A stretch of 64,000 nt of DNA, from contig JAQFVV010006294.1 of NCBI GenBank assembly GCA_028023455.1, forward strand, positions 1,446,001-1,510,000. Reading direction: 5' to 3'. The position numbers and the translations under genes are program-made. Position 1 is the stretch's first letter, and the number at the start of each line of letters is the position of its first letter. The notes below the pieces were generated by a model that was given only the letters and a program-made list of their open reading frames with translations, ran no database searches and had not been told where the DNA came from. The stretch comes from Epiperipatus broadwayi. Lineage: Eukaryota; Onychophora; Udeonychophora; Euonychophora; Peripatidae. Shown here piece by piece: positions 31,641 through 41,839 of the stretch.

Positions 31641-33994
31641 TATAGTCTTATAAAGTTCTGTCATTTGATCTTAAGGATTCCAATTTTTAAAAGAGAATAG
31701 GTATGCTTAAGTTTACCATAAAACATCCTTTTATGAAGTTTTGTATTGTTCATTCATTTCATGTGTTCAATCCAATGAAGATGTGACTTTATAGAAGTAA
31801 ACTCTATAGTATCATTTTCATCAAATTGAAAAACATATTGTTTTATGATCTTGCTATTGTGTTTTTAAAATTTTACTGAACATCCTTAAATAAACCTTTT
31901 CTAGTGCCTTTATGTTGCACTGGTAAGATTACCAAGATAAAATTATAACTCTGTATATAGCTGATTTAATTGGAGTAGTTATTTTTCTGAGTTGAAGTTA
32001 CTTATTCATTACCTTATTAAAATATATAGCACTGAAGCCCAAGACTAACAGAAAACACTGTGTAAGAAGTAGCTGAAGATGGTAGAAATCCAATCATTTG
32101 TACTTAAATGTTCAAGGTCAGATATAAGTATTTATATGGATCATAATTTTAAATAAGAATTTATGGTTGCATAATAATATGTACAATTAAATCTTAGACT
32201 TCCATTAAAATGTATAAATTTAAATCATGTTTGTATAATACTAATGTCTAAGATCCGTACAGCCAGCTCTCTCTCTACACACACACGCATATATATATTG
32301 TATAGAGAACTTAGTCTAATGGTGATGGTGATGCTACAGTACTAATAATTCATATATATGTACATTACTACTTCTGGCATATGACTAATTTATTTTAAAT
32401 TCTTCAGTTTACCAAAAATTAGTTAAAATTTCAATTAATTAAATCCACTTAGGGTGGACAATAATAATGGTAATCAAATCGTCTGTTTTTCATATAGCTA
32501 CTCACATAAAGTATCCTTATTATATTTTCTGGTAAACATAACAACAAATTCTATCACTTAGACTCACTTGACATTCATTCATAAGTGTTTATTTGAATAT
32601 ACAGGATTCGAATTCCATTAAACATACTTTAGGAGACCATTTTCTTTTAAGAAAAAGCAACTATAAGTAGATAACCCTCGGCAGCACAATCATAGGTCTT
32701 TTGGTCACAAATGCACTTTGCTTAGCTTATGCATTGGAAAAGAGACTATAGAGAGAGAAGAACTCACATACAACTAAAGAAGTATTTTAAATAATAATAC
32801 CATTTATTTTAGATAATTTTGAGTAATGAAAAAAAAATACCTCTAAACATTATTACTTTATAAACACATAATAATAACAGAAAAAATTAAGATTAAATAC
32901 AAATGTCAAAATTAAATATACAAACACATTTAAGAAAAATATATACCAGTTTACAGTAAATTAGAAATATTCGTCAATTGCAAGTTTAAACAATGATTTA
33001 TATCAAAAATATTTGTAATAAAATATATATATGAAATTTATAAATTATGGAGCCTCTTATCAATATACATATAAATATAAAAAAAAATTACTGCAGTTTC
33101 TTGAAATAGTTCAGTAAGATTACTATACAGATTCTTAAGTCTGAATCTGAAATGTCATAGAAAATTTAATCAATTTCTGTTGGTTGATTCAAGTTGAATT
33201 CTTCTTGGTTTTGGTAATTTGCTAATTAATTATGTGGGCTATACAAAAAAAAAAAAAAAAAATGTAGTGGATGAGAAAGTTCTCCTCTGGGCAAATAAGC
33301 TTAACTAATCATTTTTATTATTGTTATTATACAGAATTTCAACATTCTAGCCATATTAGAATCACTGAAAAATATTATAACAGTGGTCTTCTAAGATGAT
33401 ATACTGTATAATGTTTCTGAAGCTAAAACTGATTTTTTTTCAAATAATATAGTGCTGCTGATGTGCAGTTTAGCTCTCCACAAATGTTGTTTTTTTCACT
33501 TCTTTTTTTTTTTTTAATAGCATTTCAACAACAATCCATCCCAAAAGCCTATTTATTTTTTCCTGTTTAATTCTGTTTTTCGTTTTCTATGATTTACCAC
33601 TAATCTGTATTTTTTTCTTTTAATTATCTTTAATTAGTTCTTCTTTTTCTTTCTTTTTTGATAAATTTTAATTTTAATTAAATCTTATAATATACTTAAT
33701 TAGTTATTGATGTTTGTTTTCTTTCCTTTTTGATAATTTTAACTTTGATTAAATTATTAAATCAATTTACAATATATATATATATATTGTAATGGTAATT
33801 GATATGTCTAAATTAATAACAGATATAATTTCAAAAAATTTATTGGCTTATCAACATTATAATTATTATTACTATCACATTGTTATTGTTACAAATACTA
33901 TTATTAAAGTAATAATTACAATTATAAATATTGTTAGTTATCTTATAAAGCAAAATCCAAGATGTCTATTCGTATATTTTTAATAGTTGTAAAA
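31641..33994. other. AT-rich intronic sequence with microsatellites
   Basis: Contains a mixed (TC)n(AC)n(TA)n patch at about 32266-32300 and a (TA)n palindrome ttacaatatata...tatattgtaa at about 33768-33792, a form recurring near 41166. I see no gene. Confidence 0.4.
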
Positions 33995-36900
33995 TCATCA
34001 TCATCATCATTATCAACCATTATCAATGCACTGCAGAATGAAGGTCTCTCCAAGTTCAATCCATCTCCCACTCTAGCCTCTCTTCTCCACATCACCTCTG
34101 CACACTTTCTTATTTCATTCATCCATCTCACATGTGGTCTCTTTCTGGGTCTTTATAAACTCTTGGAATCCGGATTAAGATTGCAATTATCCATCTATTA
34201 TCATCTCTTCTAGCAATATGTCCAGCCCAAATCCATTTCAGTCTTCTAATTCTTTTAACAATGTCAGTAACATCCGTTTGTTGTCTTACCTATATATTGT
34301 GTTTTCAATCTCTTCTTGTTACTCCTAACATGCATTTCTCCATATTTTCTTTGAGTGGTCTGAAGTCTCTGTATTGCTCTTCTATTAAGTGACCAAGTCT
34401 TATATTCATAAGTAAGAACTGGTAAAATACATTTATTAAAAATCTTCCTTTTCAAACACATAGCATATTTCCTTTTAGTATTAAGTTATTTCTATCAAAA
34501 GCACTCCAACCAAGTTTAATTCTATGATTAATTTCATCCATTGTGTTTCCATCTACAGTAATAATCTGAACAAGAGATTTGTTGTTATTAACTTCTTCTA
34601 ACTCATCATAATCAATCTTTATTTTCATCTTTTGGGAAAATCTATTGAACATTACTTTAGTCTTTTTAATATTTACCTTTAGTCCTACTTTCTTACTTTC
34701 ATTTGATAACTCTTACAACATTTCCTGAAGCTCTGAATCATTATTTGCAAAAATAATTACATCATCTGCAAAATCTAAATGACTTAAATAATCTCCATTT
34801 ATTTTTACTGCTTTAGCTTCCCATTTTAATTCAAAAAATATTTCTTTCAGCATTAATGTAAAAAAAGTTTTGGAGATATGAAGTCACCCTGTCTTACACC
34901 TTTCTCAATATTAGCCTTCCTAGTATCTTTATGTAATCTAATTATTGCTGTGCATTTTTATAAATATTCTTCAGAATATGACAATATCCTTGATGATCCA
35001 ATACTTTAATCATTGAAAAAGTACTTATAGAATCAAACACCTTTTCATAACCTACAAATCCAAATCATAATGGCAACTCATATTTATTTGTCCTTTCTAT
35101 AATTTCTCTCAATACTTGTATATGATCTACTGTACTAAAACCACTTTTAAATCTAGCTTATTCTCTTGGTTGGTTGAAATCTAATATTCTCTGTAGACAA
35201 ATCATAATTATTTTGGAAAATTTTTTTATAAAACTAATAAAAGGCAGATAGGTCTGTAATTTCTAATATCTTCTTTATCGCCTTTTTTAAGTATTAATAT
35301 TAATACTGCATTCTTCCAATCATCTGGTACATCTTTATCATTTAGACAATTGGTATATAACTTTGCCAAAAAAAAAATATATTTTATCACCTGCTTTTTT
35401 TAATATATCAATTATAATTCCATTATTGCCTGGAGATTTTCCTTTCTTCGTGAATTTAATTGCATGTCTCACTTCTTCATTTAAAATTCTGGGCAATTCA
35501 GAAGATACAATAGATGTAGGAAATACTTGTTTTTTACTACTAAATAATTCTTGTTAGAACTCTTCTACCCATTTCATGATGGCATTTCTTTTTATAGTAA
35601 TAATTCCATTTTTTTTTCTTATTGCAGATATGTTTCCTACCAATACCAAAATGTTATTTTACACTCTTGATACTTTTATTCTCTTCTACAGCTTTCCTTG
35701 CTAATTCACAATTATATTTTCTTATATCATTTTACAAAATTCGAGATATTCAATACTTTTTAATGCATTCTTTTTATATATCTTCATATTCCTTCTTTTC
35801 TTTATAAATTCTCTAGTCTTGGTAGAAATTTTATTTGTCCGTTTTTTAAAAGTGTCTAAGTTATTTTCTTATTAATTTCATTTAAATCTGAATCATATTC
35901 AAAATGATTTGCAAGTTCTAATTTAAATTCATTAGAATGTTTATGAAGATTAGGAATATCAACTGTAAATATTGTTTTTCTTAATAATTTTTGGCTCTTT
36001 AGCTTTGCATTAACAAGTATCTTACATCTTACTAATTGATGATCACTTCCTGTGTTGAATTTATTAAGAACATTACAATCTTGAAATAGGTATTTTCAGT
36101 TAGTCAAACTATAATTCAACTCTGCTGAACCTTCATTTGGATGCTTCCATGTCCATTTCCTTTTAACATTTTTCTCAAAAGAAGAATTCATAAAATAAAG
36201 TTTTTCTTTTTCTGCAAACTCCACAAAACTATATTCTCTCTCATTTCTATTACTATAACCAAATTTACCTAGAGCACTTTCATCTTTCATTTGTCTACCA
36301 ATTCTAGCATTAAAGTCTTCCATAACAATTTTAAAATGTTGTTTAGTCTGATCAAAAGCCTTTTGTCCATCCATATAAAAATCTTCTACTACTTCATTAC
36401 TATGAGAACTTGTTGGGGCATAAATCTGAATTATCTGCAATTGGTATCTGCTATTAAGTTGAATAACTCATCTTGTCACTCTGTCTAATACACCATCAAT
36501 CTCCACAATGCTGTTCTTCGACTTTTTATTTATAATGAAATCCTACTCCATTTGTACTTCCAATATTTGTGCCTTTGTAGTAGAATACATGTCCACTTTT
36601 TAAATCAATTGTCTCTTCACCTTTTATTCTAATTTCACAAAATTCAATAATGTCCCATTTAATATAAGACAGTTCTTCATCCAATTCTTGCAATCTTTCT
36701 TCACATGAAAGTGATCTGCAGTTGTAAGTACCTAAATAAAAAATCATCATCAAATGGCAGCCTGGGTCCACAATCAGATGATTCTTAGCATCCCCTGCTT
36801 TCAGCCACCAAGCACTGCCTTGGTTGGTGACTTTATAGCCTTCTGGGAATAAGGGCTGTGATTTATTTTTGTCTGTCATGATTGTATATATCTATTAAAA

Positions 36901-37218
36901 AAAATTTTTCATTCACACACACATTCATTCTGCCTTATCAGGCAACTGAGAAGAAAGACCATGATATTTCTTGATCTTACACTCAGAGGTAAAAAAAAAA
37001 AAGCCAATAAACTCACCACCTTGGCTAATGCATGTTGGTGAGCAGCCTGTTCATGTTCGTATATTATATGAATAATCACATAATAATAACGATGCAAAGA
37101 TAAGAATGTATGGAGTGGACATTAGGAATTTGCTCTGCTCAGTTTCTTTAAAGTCTCCAAGAGGAAAAAAAGGGTCTCCTTTCAGTTAACAGCAAACTCC
37201 TTTCTGCAGCTGCATTTT
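33995..37218 (-). mobile_element. near full-length RTE-type non-LTR retrotransposon, copy 2
   Basis: On the minus strand this 3.2-kb copy runs from endonuclease (36880-36096) through reverse transcriptase (about 35700-34700) to the C-terminal tail (34460-33995) and ends in (GAT)n. Endonuclease parts include TYNCRSLSCEERLQELDEE, IYAPTSSHSNE and EDFNARIGRQ. Reverse transcriptase includes YRPICLLLVL and the catalytic LDFADDVIIFAN. The tail includes YEYKTWSLNRRAIQRLQTTQ and RWMNEIRKCAEVMWRREARV. Several frameshifts and stops show it is inactive. The order and tail assign it to the RTE group. It sits between host exons at 25125-25214 and 37837-37926. Confidence 0.85.
36096..36879 (-). pseudogene. 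RTE endonuclease domain (two frames)
   Basis: Two ORFs, 36526-36879 and 36096-36440, give the first and second halves of an apurinic-type endonuclease (EEP fold). The first half includes GTYNCRSLSCEERL and WDIIEFCEIRIKGEE, where the E of CEIR is the catalytic metal ligand in SE.R motifs. The second half includes QIYAPTSS and EDFNARIG, corresponding to the GDFNA motif with G replaced by E. A frameshift near 36440-36530 separates them. The enzyme would nick target DNA for reverse transcription; here it is broken. Confidence 0.8.
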
Positions 37219-37836
37219 AAATTACTTGTATCAAATTTTAAAAATTGCGGTTTATAATTAATTATAAACACTCACACAAGCATAAAGTTAAGTTTTAAAA
37301 GAACAATATATTGATAAAAATGCATAATATTGTCAATATATGAATAAATTAATTAAAATAAGATCAATAAAGCAATATTTATATTATTACATACATATTA
37401 AACTGTACTCAATAATGATATAAACTTTTAATGTAATAGTTGAATATGTCTATGTGTGTATGAATGTTTGTATTCCTTTGACATAGTTAAATTTAAAAGT
37501 ATATTATCTTAAATATTTAGATAAATTTACTATCTGTAATAAAAATGCAATTTATAATGGGAACAATAACAAAGAAACCAAATCAAAAATTGTTTATTTT
37601 AAACATCTATCATGTTTTATGATAAATGTGTATATTGATTTTATTAAAGTATATAATATTTACATACAATTTAAAAGATTATTTGCAATTTTAAAATTAT
37701 TTCATTTAAATTAACATTATAACTTCTTCAAAACTTAAAAAAATCACCTGCCATATATCATATCTTAGCAATTTTCATGTAAAATGCTAAAAGAGTGAAA
37801 AAAATTGCGCAATGAGGATCCTATAAATCCACTTAC

Positions 37837-37926
37837 CTGGTAGAAATCTTTCTCTTTCATCGCTAGATATCTACAGCAAAACTGTATAAAACCTGAATTT
37901 AAATTTGGCCATCTTGGCATTGCGAA
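37837..37926 (-). CDS. exon of the ankyrin-repeat gene (upstream of the repeats)
   Basis: Minus strand, 90 nt, 30 residues: FAMPRWPNLNSGFIQFCC, then RYLAMKEKDFYQ. The acceptor is exceptionally pyrimidine-rich for this region (TTTACTTCTCCTTCTTTATCATAG) and the donor is perfect (CAG|GTAAGT). It is the only frame without a stop, and both phases are 0, which joins it in frame to the exon at 25125-25214 (KDFYQ then EALCNAV). The residue composition is protein-like and not simple AT-rich filler. I do not recognise the domain; it precedes the ankyrin repeats. Confidence 0.62.
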
Positions 37927-38482
37927 CTATGATAAAGAAGGAGAAGTAAACCAAATAAGCATTTGCCCCATATGCTTCTAAACTGTCCAAAATGAATAAT
38001 TAAAACATCTGAAGATAATCATCATCTTGAAATGCATGAGAAGAAAAATAAATTTTAAAATGTTTAATGAAATAAAAAATTTTAAACTACTTCAGAATGC
38101 CACTTTTTGTTTAAGCTATTTTTGGGAATGCTAATATTTCAAAAATCACTAATATTTAATTTATTACAATAACTTAAAACTCTGCATATTGGATAATTAT
38201 TGTTAAACAGATTTTAAACTAATGGATTTTCTCAGCATAAATATTTTTTTTTCTAGGGAACACTATAATTAATGAATGTCACTTCCTTAAAAAAATAATT
38301 CTATGCTCCATACCTAAAGAAAAGAGGAAAACAACTTCTTATAAACATTTTAAAAACAGGCCATTATTTACTATTCCATAAGAATAGGGGATTTGAACTC
38401 AGATTTTCAAGCACCCTTCAACTATCCACACTATCTCATACTACTGATACACATGACCACACACATTTAGAAAAGATAAATA

Positions 38483-38529
38483 ACCAACAATATTCGTGTT
38501 TTGTGCTAAACCAGCACTCATCAGTTGGT
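38483..38529 (-). ncRNA. hammerhead ribozyme of family C, decayed
   Basis: On the minus strand ACCAA-CTGATGA is followed by the perfect stem II GTGCT-GGTTT-AGCAC, then AAAAC where GAAAC is expected. Stem I is weaker than in the copy at 39051-39094. The lost G follows a C (CAC|A), consistent with CpG decay. Confidence 0.6.
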
Positions 38530-39050
38530 CCAGATTATCATCTCTCATCCACACACATATATATAATCAGTGCTCAGTTTATATTAAGATAGAAAATCTT
38601 CATACTTTAATGGATAGGCTTCAATCTACCCCAATCTCCAACTTTTCAGCCATCCATATCATTGAAAATCTGATGATAAAAACCCAAATTCCATGCTGAT
38701 GCCAACATTATTGCCATGCCCATGTTGACCTCAAGTCATTCTGATCCCTATGTAAAGGACGTTATCCATTTAAATACATAGAAGAGGGATGGGCAGGATA
38801 CAAGCTTGATGTGTAAATATTTGAAAACCAGGCACTCTTCACAAACCTGGAGCTTAATTTGTAAGTATAAGGGATTTGAACTCAGATTTTCAAGCATCCT
38901 TCAACTATCCACATTATCTAATACAACTGATACACATGACCACACACATGTAGAAAAGATATATAATCACCAATATACATCTCCCATATATATATAATCA
39001 GTGCTCAGCTTATATTAAGATATATATATGCGTGGGAGATGATAACCTGG

Positions 39051-39094
39051 ACCAACTGATGAGTGCTGGTTTAGCACAAAATACGTATATTGGT
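39051..39094 (+). ncRNA. type I hammerhead fold, complete except G12A
   Basis: Stem I: ACCAA (39051-39055) pairs with TTGGT (39090-39094). Core CTGATGA is at 39056-39062. Stem II: GTGCT pairs with AGCAC around a GGTTT loop (39063-39077). AAAA at 39078-39081 replaces GAAA. Stem III: AT pairs with AT around ACGT (39081-39088). The predicted cleavage is after A at 39089. All helices are intact and only the invariant G12 is changed, in a former CpG context. Loss of G12 should abolish cleavage. Confidence 0.72.
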
Positions 39095-39545
39095 AATTAT
39101 TTATCTTTTCTACATGTGTGGTCATGTGTGTCAGTTGTATGAGATAGTGTGGATAGTTGAAGGATGCTTGAAAATCTGAGTTCAAATCCCCTATACTTAC
39201 AATTAAGCTCCAGGTTTGTGAAGAGTGCCTGGTTTTCAAATATTTAATCCATAAGAATCAAATTTGCTCTGTCCAATGGGATTTTACAATTTAAATGCCT
39301 AAGGATTTGAATCATTTTAAAAACATTTCAAAATATTGGCACCAGGACAAAAATGTTTGAACTTTTAAAAGACTTTAAGTGAACTTTAAATTATAGTGGA
39401 TGTATGTGTATTTATCACATATATTTATTTATCATTATATACAGTTTTTTTGATTAAATAAAGTTCTCACAAAAAGAAAGCAAAAATAAAAACAGTTATA
39501 TAGGTAGTATATTTAAATTTTATTATTATAAGTTTAACATTTTAG

Positions 39546-39771
39546 AATAGGCAAAATTTCACTATACGTATTGCCACTCAGTGAAAGCCAGAATAATCAA
39601 CAGATGCCAGAAGGCTTGTGCATAAAATCCCCATCTAGTGCCTACTCATCCAATATCCCCAGACTAGGTTTTGGCTTGTGGCCTTCGTCAGTGAGGAGCC
39701 TTGGATCTGAGAGCACTGCAGCTAGATCTTAGGAACAAGCATAAAAAATGGTGATCATGTGATGTTTATTG
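39546..39771 (-). mobile_element. hammerhead-family retroposon A with perfect 14-bp target duplication
   Basis: A minus-strand family A unit ends in an inverted copy of its own tail (aacaagcataaaaaatggtg from 39733). It is flanked by gtttaacattttag at 39532-39545 and 39772-39785, a perfect 14-bp duplication. The ribozyme region is at 39656-39697. There is no coding potential. Confidence 0.83.
39656..39697 (-). ncRNA. hammerhead ribozyme of family A, decayed
   Basis: Minus strand: CCTCA-CTGACGA-AGGCCACAAGCCA-AAAC, then CTAGTC-TGGGG. Stem I (CCTCA/TGGGG) and stem II (GGC/GCC) are intact and N7 = C is tolerated. The GAAAC box has become AAAAC, predicted inactive. The 63243-63282 copy retains GAAAC. 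Confidence 0.62.
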
Positions 39772-39894
39772 GTTTAACATTTTAGCTTAGGTGTATATGT
39801 GTGTAGTAGATGTATTTTGGAGGTAGATTGTTAATTTATTAATAGTAATTAATTATTGTCCATAATTAAAACATTACATTAAGTGTTTCATTTG

Positions 39895-39966
39895 TCGATC
39901 TCTGAATTTGATCCAATGCTTTATAATTTATCGATCTCTGAATTTGATCCTATGCTTTATAATTAA
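39895..39966. repeat. 36-bp tandem duplication
   Basis: tcgatctctgaatttgatcc begins two successive 36-bp copies (39895-39930, 39931-39966) with a single difference (caatg versus ctatg). Confidence 0.85.
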
Positions 39967-41721
39967 ATGCTATAAAGTATCTGAAGTATACATATAAATG
40001 ATTGTATTTATAGAATTGAAATATTTTAAGTATTAACCTTTTGTTCATCAATATAGATATGTCAAGGATCTTCTAAAGAACACTTTGTATAATTAATTAT
40101 GTTTGTGGCAATAAGGACTTATAAAAATATGGCTATTTAATAGAAAAAGTTCTTAACAACTCCCATTCTGGTTTTATTTGTAAATGTTAGTTATTTGTAC
40201 ATAAAAGGCAAATAATGCCATATTTTTAGAAAGAGTGTATTATAGTAAGCTAAATGTTCTTAATATTTTATGAATTAATTAAGTTTATATCAGCCAGATA
40301 TCAAGAGGAAAAACAAAATAAATTATTCTAATTAGAGATCTAATGAAACATTCTTTCACTCTATTAATTATTGATAATACTTAAGTTTTTTTTATCCATT
40401 GCTGGATAACCTTCTCCAATAATGTACTTACATGTAAAGCTACATTTACAGTTTATTTATTAGAAAAACAGGGATCAAGCTTCCCTAATTAAAACATTGT
40501 GAGAAATTATTTACTGATAATGCTGAGAAGGTTGTTATTATTATATTTTTTATTTATACATTTTTCTATTATTGTTAATAAATTAATTTTTATATTTTGT
40601 TAAATTATTTGATCTTTGTTTTTTCTTATTTTAATATTCATCATTTCTCTAATATAAATATAGTTGCATGGTTTTATTATTATTACTATTACAAGTATAT
40701 TTAATGCACACTATTTTATTAGTAATATTTATATTTATTGCTAACACTCACTCCCAATGTAAATATTAATGCTTAGTTACATAAGATATGAAATAAATGC
40801 AGTAAAATACTCTTTGTTATTTAGTCATATCAATAATAAAAATTTATAAGTAAAGATTAATATTTTAAACCATGAGATAACTTTAGATTTGATTTATGTG
40901 ATAAGAAAACTTGCAGTGTATATGTTAACCAAACATTGACATTATTAGACTTGTTTAATCTTATATACAAATACATAGTTGTACTTTAAATTCATAATAA
41001 GCCTGAAATATCTTTATTATTTATTCCTACATATTTATAGTGCTTTCTGAATAGTTAAATAAACTGTTTACATTAAAGTTTCATTATAGTGACCTGGTTA
41101 AGCTAACATCATGTAGATCAGTAATTGGTTAACCTTAACATTCATTTATATTTCACCTATTACAACATATATATATTGTAACAGTAGAGGAAATAAGGGA
41201 TTACACAAAATGAATCTGTAGTTAAAATGTCCCACAATTGGATAACTATTTGTAACAGTACCCCACCTTAGGGCATAATTATAAGGAGATAGGAATCTAT
41301 CATCATCCCCAAATAAAATATAAAATTTAATATAATATTTAATATAAAACAGAACGTAAAAGTAATGAGCATGAGATCACAAAAGATCAGCAGCATTACC
41401 CAAAAGTAATACTCATTCATCATCATTAATAATTAACAATAAAAGTAAATCAACAGTCAATCTGGTGATTGGATTTAAAATGGGTCTACTATAAACCAGG
41501 GAAATTATTGAGCCCTTACTACCTTGGGGCAGATTATTTAAACATTAATTTGGATATACAAACTTAAGTGCTAATCCATCAGAATATATAACAATAAATA
41601 CAATATTGGGATATTAAAACATGCTGATTATCATCAATGCTCTGGCCACTTAATACCATTAATGTACTGGCCAACTATAAACTTAATTTCTAAATAAATA
41701 CTAAACTAATATAAAATAACA
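39967..41721. other. AT-rich sequence without recognised genes
   Basis: Only a (TA)n palindrome near 41166 (ttacaacatatatatattgt) stands out. From about 41190 to 43200 the composition becomes slightly richer in GC, with phrases such as ctctggccacttaat, and may be an unclassified interspersed repeat. Confidence 0.3.
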
Positions 41722-41839
41722 ATTCATGTCAATTGTTAATACAGAGTTTAATATAAATAAATAAAATAATAACAAATAATATTATTTGTTATTATTTTAT
41801 TTATTTATATTAAACTCTGTATTAACAATTGACATGAAT
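41722..41839. repeat. 118-bp perfect palindrome with no spacer
   Basis: The 59 bases to the left of the centre (between 41780 and 41781) are exactly complementary to the 59 to the right: attcatgtcaattgttaat on the left, attaacaattgacatgaat on the right. The similarity continues with few mismatches for about 10 more bases on each side. Perfect long palindromes are unstable, so this is recent or under special maintenance. Confidence 0.92.

Larger units (their letters stand above)
38386..39247 (-). mobile_element. hammerhead plus tRNA-like retroposon, dimer with inverted end (family C)
   Basis: Two minus-strand units in tandem (heads at 38393 and 38872, 479 bp apart) are followed by a third unit in opposite orientation. 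Each has a tRNA-like head (gggatttgaactcag, the complement of a box-B-like gagttcaaatccc). The first and third have a hammerhead; the second has lost the ribozyme core by a short deletion. The block is flanked by tccataagaat at 38375-38385 and 39248-39258, an 11-bp duplication. The arms of the inverted pair (38816-38962 and 39093-39242) match closely. This dimeric, ribozyme-bearing, non-coding layout is that of metazoan retrozymes. Confidence 0.78.

Noticed and set aside
32590-32660. tRNA gene around a ggattcgaattcc box-B-like word
   Set aside because: No box A at proper spacing and no acceptor stem.
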